Shown here in pieces: positions 1 to 7,714 of a stretch of 64,000 nucleotides of DNA. The stretch lies in the NCBI RefSeq assembly GCF_020438995.1, contig NZ_JAGQTN010000275.1, positions 1 through 64,000 of the forward strand. The letters are read 5' to 3'. Position 1 is the first letter of the stretch; every line of letters begins with the position of its first letter. The translations under genes were made by a program, and so were the position numbers. Under the pieces are notes generated by a model. It was not told the origin of the DNA, made no database searches, and saw nothing but the letters and a program-made list of their open reading frames with translations. The DNA comes from Gordonia sp. (in: high G+C Gram-positive bacteria). Lineage in GTDB: Bacteria; Actinomycetota; Actinomycetes; Mycobacteriales; Mycobacteriaceae.

Positions 1-2
1 CC

Positions 3-413
3 ACCGGTGAGCTGGCGTTCTACCGCTGCTACAGCCCTACCCCGGTCCCATTGGCTGTGTTGGTGAAGGTCGCCGGCCGACGCTGGACGGTCGAGGAATC
101 GTTCCAGTCCAGCAAAGGCCTGACCGGCCTGGACCAGCACCAGGTCCGTACCTGGACTTCCTGGCACCGTTGGACGATCCTGGTCATGCTCGCTCACGCT
201 ATCTTGGCGATCGCCACCGCCGAGCAACGCGCCCACGAAACGACCAACCCGTCACTGATCCGGTTGAGTATCAACGAGTTTCAGCGACTACTCGCAGCTG
301 GTGCCCTCACCACCGAACGCACCCTCACACGTCTCCTGGAATGGTCACTGTGGCGGCGCCGACACCAGTTCCGAGCGCAGGTCTGCCACCAAAACCGCAG
401 GTCACCGACATGA
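3..413 (+). CDS. IS701-type transposase, C-terminal part (enters from outside the window)
   Basis: The frame is open from the first bases of the window, so the gene began upstream; about 136 codons are visible. The segment around residues 24-50 reads RRWTVEESFQ followed by K, GLDQ and QVR.W..W. This is the conserved C-terminal block of IS4/IS701-type DDE transposases and carries the last catalytic glutamate (in VEESFQ). It should cut and join the ends of its own element. The stop codon at 411-413 is followed within about 50 bases by host sequence that belongs to a membrane-protein gene on the other strand, so the right end of the element must lie near 415-440. I could not define a terminal repeat because the left end is not in the window. 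Family assignment is from remembered motifs; IS4-like is the alternative. Confidence 0.75.
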   Translation, partial: TGELAFYRCYSPTPVPLAVLVKVAGRRWTVEESFQSSKGLTGLDQHQVRTWTSWHRWTILVMLAHAILAIATAEQRAHETTNPSLIRLSINEFQRLLAAGALTTERTLTRLLEWSLWRRRHQFRAQVCHQNRRSPT

Positions 414-886
414 AAATCGCTAAGTCCGGCTGTAGTACTAGATTCAAGGTCCTGGACGAGTGATGCCACGTCAGCATTGCCGTCTACGGCGGCCGCCTGT
501 ACCTTTGTCTTGATCTCGGCAACTTGCTGTCCGGCCTCAGCAAGGGCTGCACCCTTTTCTGCTGATCCGATTCTGTTTCCAAAGTAGAATCCCAAGATGG
601 TCGTCAACAGTGGAAGTGTAAGTGTTATGAGGTCGAAGATTCTCGCGTTCTGGTCGTAGGCTCCGCGATACTGCGGTGCGAAACCAGTACCATCATTCGA
701 GAGGGTTGGAGCCTTTGTTGGCGCAGGATCTGCCAGAAGTGGAGGATGTGAGCTTGATGTTGTGAACTTCCAGACCAGGAGTCCGTAGATAGCGATAATG
801 GCGATTGTTACCAAGAAGGTGGATATTGCGAGAAGTCGGGCGGTGTCGAATCTAGGATCATTCGGTCCTGGATTATTATTTGTCAC
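281..886 (-). CDS. Putative membrane protein, 3' end replaced by an insertion sequence
   Basis: The GTG start at 886 has the ribosome binding site AGGAGA 7 bases upstream. The first about 155 residues look real: a membrane segment near residues 17-39, a Pro/Thr-rich linker, a second membrane segment near residues 85-103 ending in FYFGNRIGS, then an Ala/Glu/Lys-rich stretch that may form a coiled coil. From about residue 160 the frame runs antisense to the transposase gene and becomes Arg-rich nonsense. The natural C-terminus is therefore probably lost to the IS insertion. I recognise no family. The codons of the intact part are less GC-rich than those of the genes to the right. It may still be expressed as a truncated protein or be a pseudogene. 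Confidence 0.55.
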   Translation of the reverse strand: MTNNNPGPNDPRFDTARLLAISTFLVTIAIIAIYGLLVWKFTTSSSHPPLLADPAPTKAPTLSNDGTGFAPQYRGAYDQNARIFDLITLTLPLLTTILGFYFGNRIGSAEKGAALAEAGQQVAEIKTKVQAAAVDGNADVASLVQDLESSTTAGLSDFHVGDLRFWWQTCARNWCRRRHSDHSRRRVRVRSVVRAPAASSR

Positions 887-958
887 GAATTTTCTCCTAT
901 CTTGAATTCACTACTTCTGTATTGATGAAAGAAGTGTAGCCATCGTAGACGTGCCTGC

Positions 959-3900
959 TTATCCCGCTGAAGTCGGATCGGCGCGTTTGATCACGATGAT
1001 TCTGGTCCCGCCATTCGTATCCAAAAGTTGTCGCACCGTGCCATCGGGTAGAAATTGGAGACCGCCATGAAGTGTCTCGGGAAAATGTATGGGCAGGGGG
1101 ATGGTCGTTGTGGTGCCGGTAGTCGTGATGGTGGTGAGATAGTAGGGGCCGCCGTGAGCAGTGCTTATTTGGTATGCGGTGCCGTCGGAAGCGAACTGGA
1201 CGCCACCGGCAGGCCCTCCGGCGAGGGTGGTGGTGGTGGTGCCGGTGGGTGTGATGTGGGTGATGTGGGTGGTGTATCCGGTCGCGTCGTTGCCGGTAGT
1301 GGTGGTTTGGTAGGCCGTGCCGTCGGGAGCGAACTGAACGACGCCGTAGTCGTCTCCGGTGAGTGTGGTGGTTGTGGCGCCGGTGGGTGTGATGTGCGTG
1401 ACGTGGGTGGTGTAGCCGCTGGTTGGGTCGTACGTGCCGTACGTGGTTTGGTAGGCGGAACCGTCGGGGGCGATCTGGACACCGTCGGATGCGGGCCGGC
1501 CGGGCAGTGTGGCGGTGGTTATGGTGCCGGCGGAGCTAATGGTGGTGACGTAGTAGGTGTAGCCGGTGGTGGTGTCGAACGTGTACGTGGTTTGGTAGGC
1601 GGTGCCGTCAGGAGCGACCCGGAGGCCGCCGTAGTGGCCGAAATCGCCGTAGGGGGCTCGGGTGAGCGTGGTTGTGGTTCCGGACGTGATGTTCGTGACG
1701 TGGGTGGTGTAGCCGGTTGTGGAGTCGCCGGTGCGGCTGGTTTGGTACGCGGTGCCGTTGGAAGCGAACTGGATGCCACCGACACGCTGTCCGGTGAGTT
1801 CAGATGTGGTTACGCCGGTCGGCGTGATGGCGGTGATGTAGTCGATGGAGCCGGTAGTGGTGGTTTGGTAGACGGTGCCATCGGGTCCGATTGTGACGCC
1901 GCTGCCGGTGTATCCGGTGAGCGTGGTTGTGGTTCCGGACGTGATGTTCGTGACGTGGGTGGTGTAGCCGGTTGTGGGGTCGCCGGTGCGGCTGGTTTGG
2001 TACGCGGTGCCGTTGGAAGCGAACTGGATGCCACCGACAGGCTCTCCGGCAAGTGTGATGGTGGTGGTACCGGTGGGTGTGATGTGGGCGATCTGGGTCG
2101 TGTAGCCGGTGGTCGAGTCGCCGGTGATGGTGGTTTGGTATGCAGTACTGTCGGGGGCGATTTGGGGACCGTCGACGGGCACTCCGGTCAGCATCGTTGT
2201 GGTGAGGGCGCCCGAGGTAGTGATGGTGGTGACATAGTAGGTCTCGTAGGGGGTCGGCAAGGGCAAGGTGATCCTGGTGAAGGTTACCTGATAGGCGGTA
2301 CCGTCAGGAGCGTATTGGGTGCGGCCGATGGCCTTGCCGACGAGATCGATACCGTCGATCGGCACGATGATGGTTTCGCTCAAGGTGCCACCGTGGCCGT
2401 CATCGACGGTGATGGTGACGGTTTCGTGAATGTCGTCATATGTGGCGGCGATGTATGAGGCATCCCAAAGTTGAGCAACGGATGGAGTGTATGTATAGGT
2501 ACCCGCAACCGGATCGATGACCAGCGTCGCTCCTTTCGCAGTCGTGAAAGTATTTGAGCCCGTAACCGTCGCATCGGTGACGGTGAATATGGGGGTATCT
2601 GAGGTATGCCTGCCGCTGGCAGTGATGGTTCCGGTGATTCCAGATCCGCCTGCAGACATTGACGGTTGTGAGACCGTGAAACTCGGCGCCTCGTACTGGG
2701 GCAGGATCGGGACTTCGACGTCGTAGTTGACTGTGGCACCGTGTCCATCGTTGGCAGCGATCGTGACGATTGCGGTTTGGGTGGCACCCGGGACGGCTGC
2801 ATTGTGGCGGGCTTCATCGGTGGGGGTGTAGGTGAAGGTGCCCCAGGGTGTGACGGTGGCGCCGGGTGTGGCGGTGGTGTAGGAGAGGAAGTCACCGTCG
2901 GGATCAGCAAGAGTGTAGAGGATCGAGCCGACGACCTGGCCGGTAGCCGGATTGACGTAGTCGATTGTCGGAGCCTGGCCGGGAACTACTGCGGGGTTGC
3001 CGTTCTGCGGGACGATGGGGACTTCGATGTCGTAAGTGGTTGTGCCGCCGTGTCCGTCGTCGATCGATACCGCGATGGCGGTGGTCTGGGGCGCGCCGGG
3101 TACGGCTGCGTCGTGGCGGGTTTGGGCGTCGGGGGTCCAGGTGAAGGTGCCGTCGGGGTTGATGGTCGCCCCGGGTGTGGTGGTGCCGTAGGTGAGGGTG
3201 TCGTCGTCGGGGTCGGTGTGAACACCGGCGATGGTGCCGTCGACTTGGCCGGTGGTGGTGTCGATGTTGGTGATTGACGCGGACTGTCCGGGAACTGTGG
3301 TGGGGTTGGCGTTGTCGGAGACGACGGGGACTTCGACGTTGTAACTCGTTGTGCCGCCGTGTCCGTCGTCGATGGTGACGGTGATGGTGGTGGTTTGGGG
3401 GCCACCGGGCGCGGCTGCGTTGTGGCGGGTTTGGGCGTCGGGGATGTAGGTGAAGGCGCCTGCGGAGTTAATCGTGGCGCCCGGCGTCGTGGTGGTGTAC
3501 ACGAGGGCGTCGCCGTCGGGGTCGGTGTGGATGCCGGCGATGGTGCCGTCGATCTGGCCGGTGCTGAGGTTGACGTTGGTGATGGTGGCGGACTGGCCGG
3601 GGACTGTTTGTGGTGCAGTGTTTACCGGATCGATCGGGACGACGACGGTGATGTCGACGGTGCCGTTGTTGCCGTCGTCGGCGGTGATGATGATGGTGGT
3701 GGTTTGGGGTGCGCCGGGTGTGGCTGCGTTGTGGCGGGTTTGGGGGGTGGGGGTCCAGGTGAAGGTGTCGGGGTTGGTGGTGTCGAAGTCGATGCTGGTG
3801 TCGAGGCTGGTGAAGGTGACGGGGTCGCCGTCGGGGTCGGTCACGATGTTCGAGAGCCCGGTGACGATGACTGCGCCGGTGACCGTGTCAGCTGTACCGA

Positions 3901-5389
3901 CCGCCAGGGTGTGTGTGGGATCGATGACCGGGGGCTGATTGGTTGGCACCGTGGTGTTTTCGGGGACGTTGATTGTGACGGTGCGGTTGTGGGGGTTTTG
4001 TCCGGTGAGTAGACCCAGCAGGCTGGCAAGGCCGTGGACGTGGGGCCCGTTGTCGGAGATGGTGACCGCGAATTGGTCGGCGGCGGTGCTGCCGGGGTTG
4101 GCGACGTAGCTGATGGTGCCGTCGGTGTTGACGGTGGCGGTGCCGTGGGTTGCCTGGGTGGTGACGGTGGTGGTCAGCGGGTCGCCGTCGGCGTCGGTGG
4201 CGTTCAGGCTGATGGTGTAGCCGTCGGTGGTGGGTGCCAATGTGGGTGCGGCGTTGGGGGTTTGGTTGTTCACCAGGGATTGGGTGCGTTGGATCCACCA
4301 GAGCAGGGTCCAGGGGGCGGGGCTGGTGAGCGTGGTTGTGGTGGTGGGTCCGCCGGTGGGGGGGATGCCGAGGAACGTCAGCAGGGTGGCCAGTGGTGCG
4401 GTGTTGGTGGTGGTGCCTTGTGGGGTTGCTGTGGTGGTTGCGAAAAATGTTGCGTTGCTGAAGGTTTGGGGTGTATTCGAGGTTTCGGTGGGATCGGGGA
4501 TGCTGGGGGCGGAGAAGCTGAGGAGCTGCGGGCTGCTGGGTGGTTCGGTGGATTCGGTTGGTTCTGTGGTGTTTTCGGATGGGTCGGTGTCGCTGGTGCG
4601 GGATGCCGAGTCCTCGCTCGCCGAGTTGGTGCCCGCCGAGTTAGTGCCCGCCGAGTTAGTGTTCGTCGGGTCGGTGTTGGTCGAATCGGGGCTGGTGTAG
4701 TTGGCTGATGGGGCGGTGGGTGGCGTCCAGGATTGGCCGTCGCTGGTGTCTTGGGTGCCCTGGTATCCCTGCTGTGAGTCACCCGAATCAGAGTTGGCCG
4801 TCGAGGCGTAGGGCTGATAGGTGCTGGTGTCCGGATTGCTGCTGGTCGGGGAGGTGATGTCGGTCTGGGTGCCGGCTGAGGCGCTTCCGGCGTCCGATGA
4901 TCCGCTGGTGGTGGTTTCGGTGCCACCCCCGGACGTGTCGACCTCCGGTATTCCTCCTGATCCGTCACCGCCCGGTGATGTGGTCTCGCCGGAGTCGCTG
5001 CCGACGGACGAGTCGACTCCGGACGCACCGCTGGAGTCGGTTCCCGACTCACCGGAGGAGTCGGACTCACCGGAAGAGTCGGAGCCGCCGGAGCTATCAG
5101 AACCGCTGGAGCTATCAGAACCGCTGGACGAGTCCGCACCGCCGGAGGCTGAAGAACCGCCGGAAGCAGTCGGTGACGACGCTCCCGACGACGATTCTCC
5201 CGACGACGACTCTCCAGACGACGATTCTCCCGACGACGAGTTGGACGTGCCGCTGGAGTCACTCTGTGAGGACGTCCCGGACTGCGAACCCGTGTCGTCG
5301 TCGGCGGTGGCCTGTCCGGGATTGAGGAACAGGCTGACACCGGCGGCGGCCGCGATGAGGCGGGCACGGTTCTTGTGCGAGATTCGCAT
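959..5389 (-). CDS. Giant secreted repeat protein with cadherin/VCBS-like domains
   Basis: This 1476-residue protein begins with a signal peptide (Arg/Lys-rich start, hydrophobic core near residues 11-22, Ala cleavage near 29). The start is supported by GGAG 6 bases upstream. Residues about 30-330 are low-complexity Ser/Gly/Asp/Thr, including tandem SSGES-type repeats, and probably form a stalk. Residues about 385-1010 hold five to six tandem Ig/cadherin-like (VCBS-type) domains marked by DPDGD and by TPDAQTRH.AA.PG..QTT, each with D.G pairs that could bind calcium. Residues about 1040-1460 hold about eight repeats of roughly 50 residues around QFA.DGTAYQT, resembling beta-propeller blades. 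No LPXTG anchor or C-terminal membrane helix is visible. Adhesion or biofilm roles are known for such architectures; the specific role is inference. Several repeats are nearly identical at DNA level. Confidence 0.75.
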   Translation of the reverse strand: MRISHKNRARLIAAAAGVSLFLNPGQATADDDTGSQSGTSSQSDSSGTSNSSSGESSSGESSSGESSSGASSPTASGGSSASGGADSSSGSDSSSGSDSSGGSDSSGESDSSGESGTDSSGASGVDSSVGSDSGETTSPGGDGSGGIPEVDTSGGGTETTTSGSSDAGSASAGTQTDITSPTSSNPDTSTYQPYASTANSDSGDSQQGYQGTQDTSDGQSWTPPTAPSANYTSPDSTNTDPTNTNSAGTNSAGTNSASEDSASRTSDTDPSENTTEPTESTEPPSSPQLLSFSAPSIPDPTETSNTPQTFSNATFFATTTATPQGTTTNTAPLATLLTFLGIPPTGGPTTTTTLTSPAPWTLLWWIQRTQSLVNNQTPNAAPTLAPTTDGYTISLNATDADGDPLTTTVTTQATHGTATVNTDGTISYVANPGSTAADQFAVTISDNGPHVHGLASLLGLLTGQNPHNRTVTINVPENTTVPTNQPPVIDPTHTLAVGTADTVTGAVIVTGLSNIVTDPDGDPVTFTSLDTSIDFDTTNPDTFTWTPTPQTRHNAATPGAPQTTTIIITADDGNNGTVDITVVVPIDPVNTAPQTVPGQSATITNVNLSTGQIDGTIAGIHTDPDGDALVYTTTTPGATINSAGAFTYIPDAQTRHNAAAPGGPQTTTITVTIDDGHGGTTSYNVEVPVVSDNANPTTVPGQSASITNIDTTTGQVDGTIAGVHTDPDDDTLTYGTTTPGATINPDGTFTWTPDAQTRHDAAVPGAPQTTAIAVSIDDGHGGTTTYDIEVPIVPQNGNPAVVPGQAPTIDYVNPATGQVVGSILYTLADPDGDFLSYTTATPGATVTPWGTFTYTPTDEARHNAAVPGATQTAIVTIAANDGHGATVNYDVEVPILPQYEAPSFTVSQPSMSAGGSGITGTITASGRHTSDTPIFTVTDATVTGSNTFTTAKGATLVIDPVAGTYTYTPSVAQLWDASYIAATYDDIHETVTITVDDGHGGTLSETIIVPIDGIDLVGKAIGRTQYAPDGTAYQVTFTRITLPLPTPYETYYVTTITTSGALTTTMLTGVPVDGPQIAPDSTAYQTTITGDSTTGYTTQIAHITPTGTTTITLAGEPVGGIQFASNGTAYQTSRTGDPTTGYTTHVTNITSGTTTTLTGYTGSGVTIGPDGTVYQTTTTGSIDYITAITPTGVTTSELTGQRVGGIQFASNGTAYQTSRTGDSTTGYTTHVTNITSGTTTTLTRAPYGDFGHYGGLRVAPDGTAYQTTYTFDTTTGYTYYVTTISSAGTITTATLPGRPASDGVQIAPDGSAYQTTYGTYDPTSGYTTHVTHITPTGATTTTLTGDDYGVVQFAPDGTAYQTTTTGNDATGYTTHITHITPTGTTTTTLAGGPAGGVQFASDGTAYQISTAHGGPYYLTTITTTGTTTTIPLPIHFPETLHGGLQFLPDGTVRQLLDTNGGTRIIVIKRADPTSAG

Positions 5390-5469
5390 GCTGATACTCC
5401 AGGCTTTGCAGACGTTTGGAGCAACGCTCCCAGGGTAGACATGGCTACCGGTACCTCACCCGACTACCT

Positions 5470-5507
5470 AGTTTGTGCGGAGTACTACTCAGTCCGCAGT
5501 ACAAACT
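5470..5507. promoter_or_regulatory. Interrupted inverted repeat upstream of the giant secreted protein
   Basis: The arms are AGTTTGT plus GCGGA on the left and TCCGC plus ACAAACT on the right, with a three-base offset in one arm. It lies between the end of the LuxR-type gene and the start of the adhesin-like gene, about 80 bases upstream of the latter. It has no T-run, so an operator is more likely than a terminator. Nothing in the sequence identifies the regulator. Confidence 0.35.
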
Positions 5508-5576
5508 GGTCAGAAGGGGTACTTCGGACAGGTAAAGGTCTGAAAATGTAACCCTTCGGGCGACAGCGGGGTCCGG

Positions 5577-6866
5577 TCACCAGGTGTTGAGACGCTCCCG
5601 GACGCGCGATCGGTAGGCTGTCACCGTCGATGGACGGATGCCCAGTGCGTCCGCCACATCTATGCGGGAGCGGCCCCCGGACGTCATAGCGTAGATCTCC
5701 AACTCGCGTGGCGACAGGTTTGTATTCAGCTCGGCCGCGCGGATGGCGGGGGACAGGAAGTCATCGGCCAGACTGCGAAGGAACGTCAGGCGCGGCGAGA
5801 GTTCGCGGGCCTTGTGCGGCAAGCCCGCGCTGCGTAGCGCAATGATCGCGTGGGCAATTGCGTCGGCGGCGAACGGGATGTAACCGAGTTCGACGAAGCT
5901 ATCGCTGACCAGACGCAACCGGGCGGCATCCGCGTCGAGGAGCGCGTCGGCGTGGGCCACCATGAGTCCGGTGAGAGGACCTTCCCCGCGCCTGCGAGGC
6001 TCGCACAGTTCCACAGCCGCATCCCGATCACCGAACCGGACGGCCCAGTACAGGTTGTTGACGCCATCGGCGACCTGTTGGTGCGCGAACGAAATCTGCG
6101 CTGCTTCGCGGAACCGTGCGATCGGAATGGTCACCTCGCCGGCGGCGGCACGCGCGAAACCGTCACTCAGAATCGGATTCACATCCGGCCATTCGCCGCT
6201 GCGCAGGGTTGCCACCTCGCAGCGTTCCTGTGCCCACCGTGCGCCGTCCACATCGCCGAGCATCGCCCGGACACCCGCGAGCATCGCCGCGACGCCACGA
6301 CCGAGACCATTGCGGTCGTCGGCGGGCAGCGCATGCAGACAATCGAGGGCAAGGCGCCGCGCCTTGCCGAAGTGCCCACGGGCCACCGCAGCCGACGACA
6401 TCGTCCCACACGCCAGTGCGCGGGGAATCGACTGCAATGCAACGGTATCGGCAAACCTTGCGGCCACCTCGTCTGCCGCGTCGAGGTCGCCACCGCCGAT
6501 GTGGGTGAGTGCGAGAGTTCGCAGCGCGCCGACACCCACGAGGGGCCCGGACACAGACGCCAAGTGCAACGCATCGTGGCCGACCACCACCGGACGCCGG
6601 GTCTCGCCGAGCCTGCGCAACACCTCGGCCTCGGTGAACCTGGCCAGCGCCGCCCACGCCATGCCGTTCCATTCGCCGGTCAAACATGCTCGGGCACTGG
6701 ACAATGCCTCGGCCTGGCGACCGGCGTTGAGCATCGTCGTCGCGCGCATCGCGTGTATCGCGCCAAGCAGCGCGGGCTGGGTAATCCGGTTCCCGAACGT
6801 GTCCAGCAACGCCAGCGACCGGTCGTGCTCACCGGTCGCGGTCGTGTAGTGCACACACGCCGTCAC
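5577..6866 (-). CDS. LuxR-type regulator, TPR-plus-HTH part of a split LAL protein
   Basis: About 429 residues of helical, TPR-like sequence end in a LuxR-type helix-turn-helix. The HTH runs from LSPRELEIYAM through GRSRIDVADALGI to STVTAYRSRVRERL, so the protein should bind DNA. It lacks the ATPase domain found at the N-terminus of LAL (MalT-like) regulators. That domain is encoded just upstream by a separate gene whose TGA overlaps this GTG start (GTGA). A TTG one codon earlier is an alternative start. No Shine-Dalgarno sequence is visible, so translation may depend on coupling. Compared with the intact 845-residue paralogue next door, about 130-170 residues in the middle are missing. The pair could therefore be a broken regulator or a genuinely split one. 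Confidence 0.6.
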   Translation of the reverse strand: MTACVHYTTATGEHDRSLALLDTFGNRITQPALLGAIHAMRATTMLNAGRQAEALSSARACLTGEWNGMAWAALARFTEAEVLRRLGETRRPVVVGHDALHLASVSGPLVGVGALRTLALTHIGGGDLDAADEVAARFADTVALQSIPRALACGTMSSAAVARGHFGKARRLALDCLHALPADDRNGLGRGVAAMLAGVRAMLGDVDGARWAQERCEVATLRSGEWPDVNPILSDGFARAAAGEVTIPIARFREAAQISFAHQQVADGVNNLYWAVRFGDRDAAVELCEPRRRGEGPLTGLMVAHADALLDADAARLRLVSDSFVELGYIPFAADAIAHAIIALRSAGLPHKARELSPRLTFLRSLADDFLSPAIRAAELNTNLSPRELEIYAMTSGGRSRIDVADALGIRPSTVTAYRSRVRERLNTW

Positions 6867-7714
6867 CAAATATCCGGACTGTCATCGATTACATCGGAAA
6901 AACCGAGATCCGCCACCGCGGACACCGGCAATGGGGTGAGCAGGCTCAGAAATTCCAGCAGCCCGATTGCCTGCGGCCCGGCGGCGTCGATGGCCGACCC
7001 GACCACCGCCTCCAATTCTCTCGACACCGCGAATCCCTCAGCGATGCTGATTGTTCCGTCCTCCCAGCGGTGCACCGCACCCGCCGAGACCGAACCGGCG
7101 ACGAGGTGCCGGGCGTATAGCGGATTGCCCCCACTCGCGGAATGCAATCTCATCACATCGGCGTAATCCATGGGAGCCCCGAGGTATTGGCCGATGATGG
7201 TGGCGAGATCGTCGTGCGAGAAGGCGGTCGGCTGTACCACCATGGCGCGTGCCGCCGACAATGCCGACGTCAGCGCGGGCTCGGCACCGTCGAGTTCCGG
7301 TGATCGCGACATCACGATCACCCCATCGTGGATATCCGACTGAATAAGTTGTGCGACAACCATTGCCGACGCCGCATCGAGTAGTCCGGCATCCTCCACG
7401 GCGAGCACTGCGCGACGATCGATGAGTCGCTCGGAGAGGTTCGTGACGATTCGCATCACATCGCCCGCACCGTCGACAGGCATCAGCGTCGACAGCGCGG
7501 CCAGGGGAGTCTGCCGGGTGGACGCTGATCCGACCAGCCACTCGATCGGGCGGTCCGACGACGCGACGACCGCGCGGGTCAGGCTCGTCTTCCCGATCCC
7601 CGCCGGACCGGCGACGATCACCGGCCGTCTCTTCTTCAAAGCCCCTGCGACAAGGGATGATTCCGTCGGCCGGGGCAGGTGCGGCCACACTCTGCTCACG
7701 CCGAGGGGCTCCAC
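6863..7714 (-). CDS. ATPase domain of a split LAL-type (LuxR) regulator
   Basis: This 283-residue protein carries a P-loop [13 protein letters not shown] near residues 37-49, and a Walker B-like [12 protein letters not shown] near 103-114, followed by a STAND-type winged-helix region. That is the normal N-terminal ATPase of LAL regulators, which use ATP and a ligand to switch on LuxR-type DNA binding. The protein ends at IDDSPDIW and the TPR/HTH half follows with a 4-base overlap. The start at 7714 overlaps the end of the intact LAL gene by 19 bases, so all three regulator genes may be one transcript. The family is clear; whether the protein works without a covalently joined HTH is unknown. 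Confidence 0.65.
   Translation of the reverse strand: MEPLGVSRVWPHLPRPTESSLVAGALKKRRPVIVAGPAGIGKTSLTRAVVASSDRPIEWLVGSASTRQTPLAALSTLMPVDGAGDVMRIVTNLSERLIDRRAVLAVEDAGLLDAASAMVVAQLIQSDIHDGVIVMSRSPELDGAEPALTSALSAARAMVVQPTAFSHDDLATIIGQYLGAPMDYADVMRLHSASGGNPLYARHLVAGSVSAGAVHRWEDGTISIAEGFAVSRELEAVVGSAIDAAGPQAIGLLEFLSLLTPLPVSAVADLGFSDVIDDSPDIW

Noticed and set aside
1055..2458. A 467-codon open frame on the plus strand opposite the giant secreted protein, and several others up to 5438
   Set aside because: They are antisense frames of a GC-biased repeat gene; the minus frame has a signal peptide, a ribosome binding site and recognisable domains, and the plus frames read Gly/Val/Asp repeats without any family pattern.
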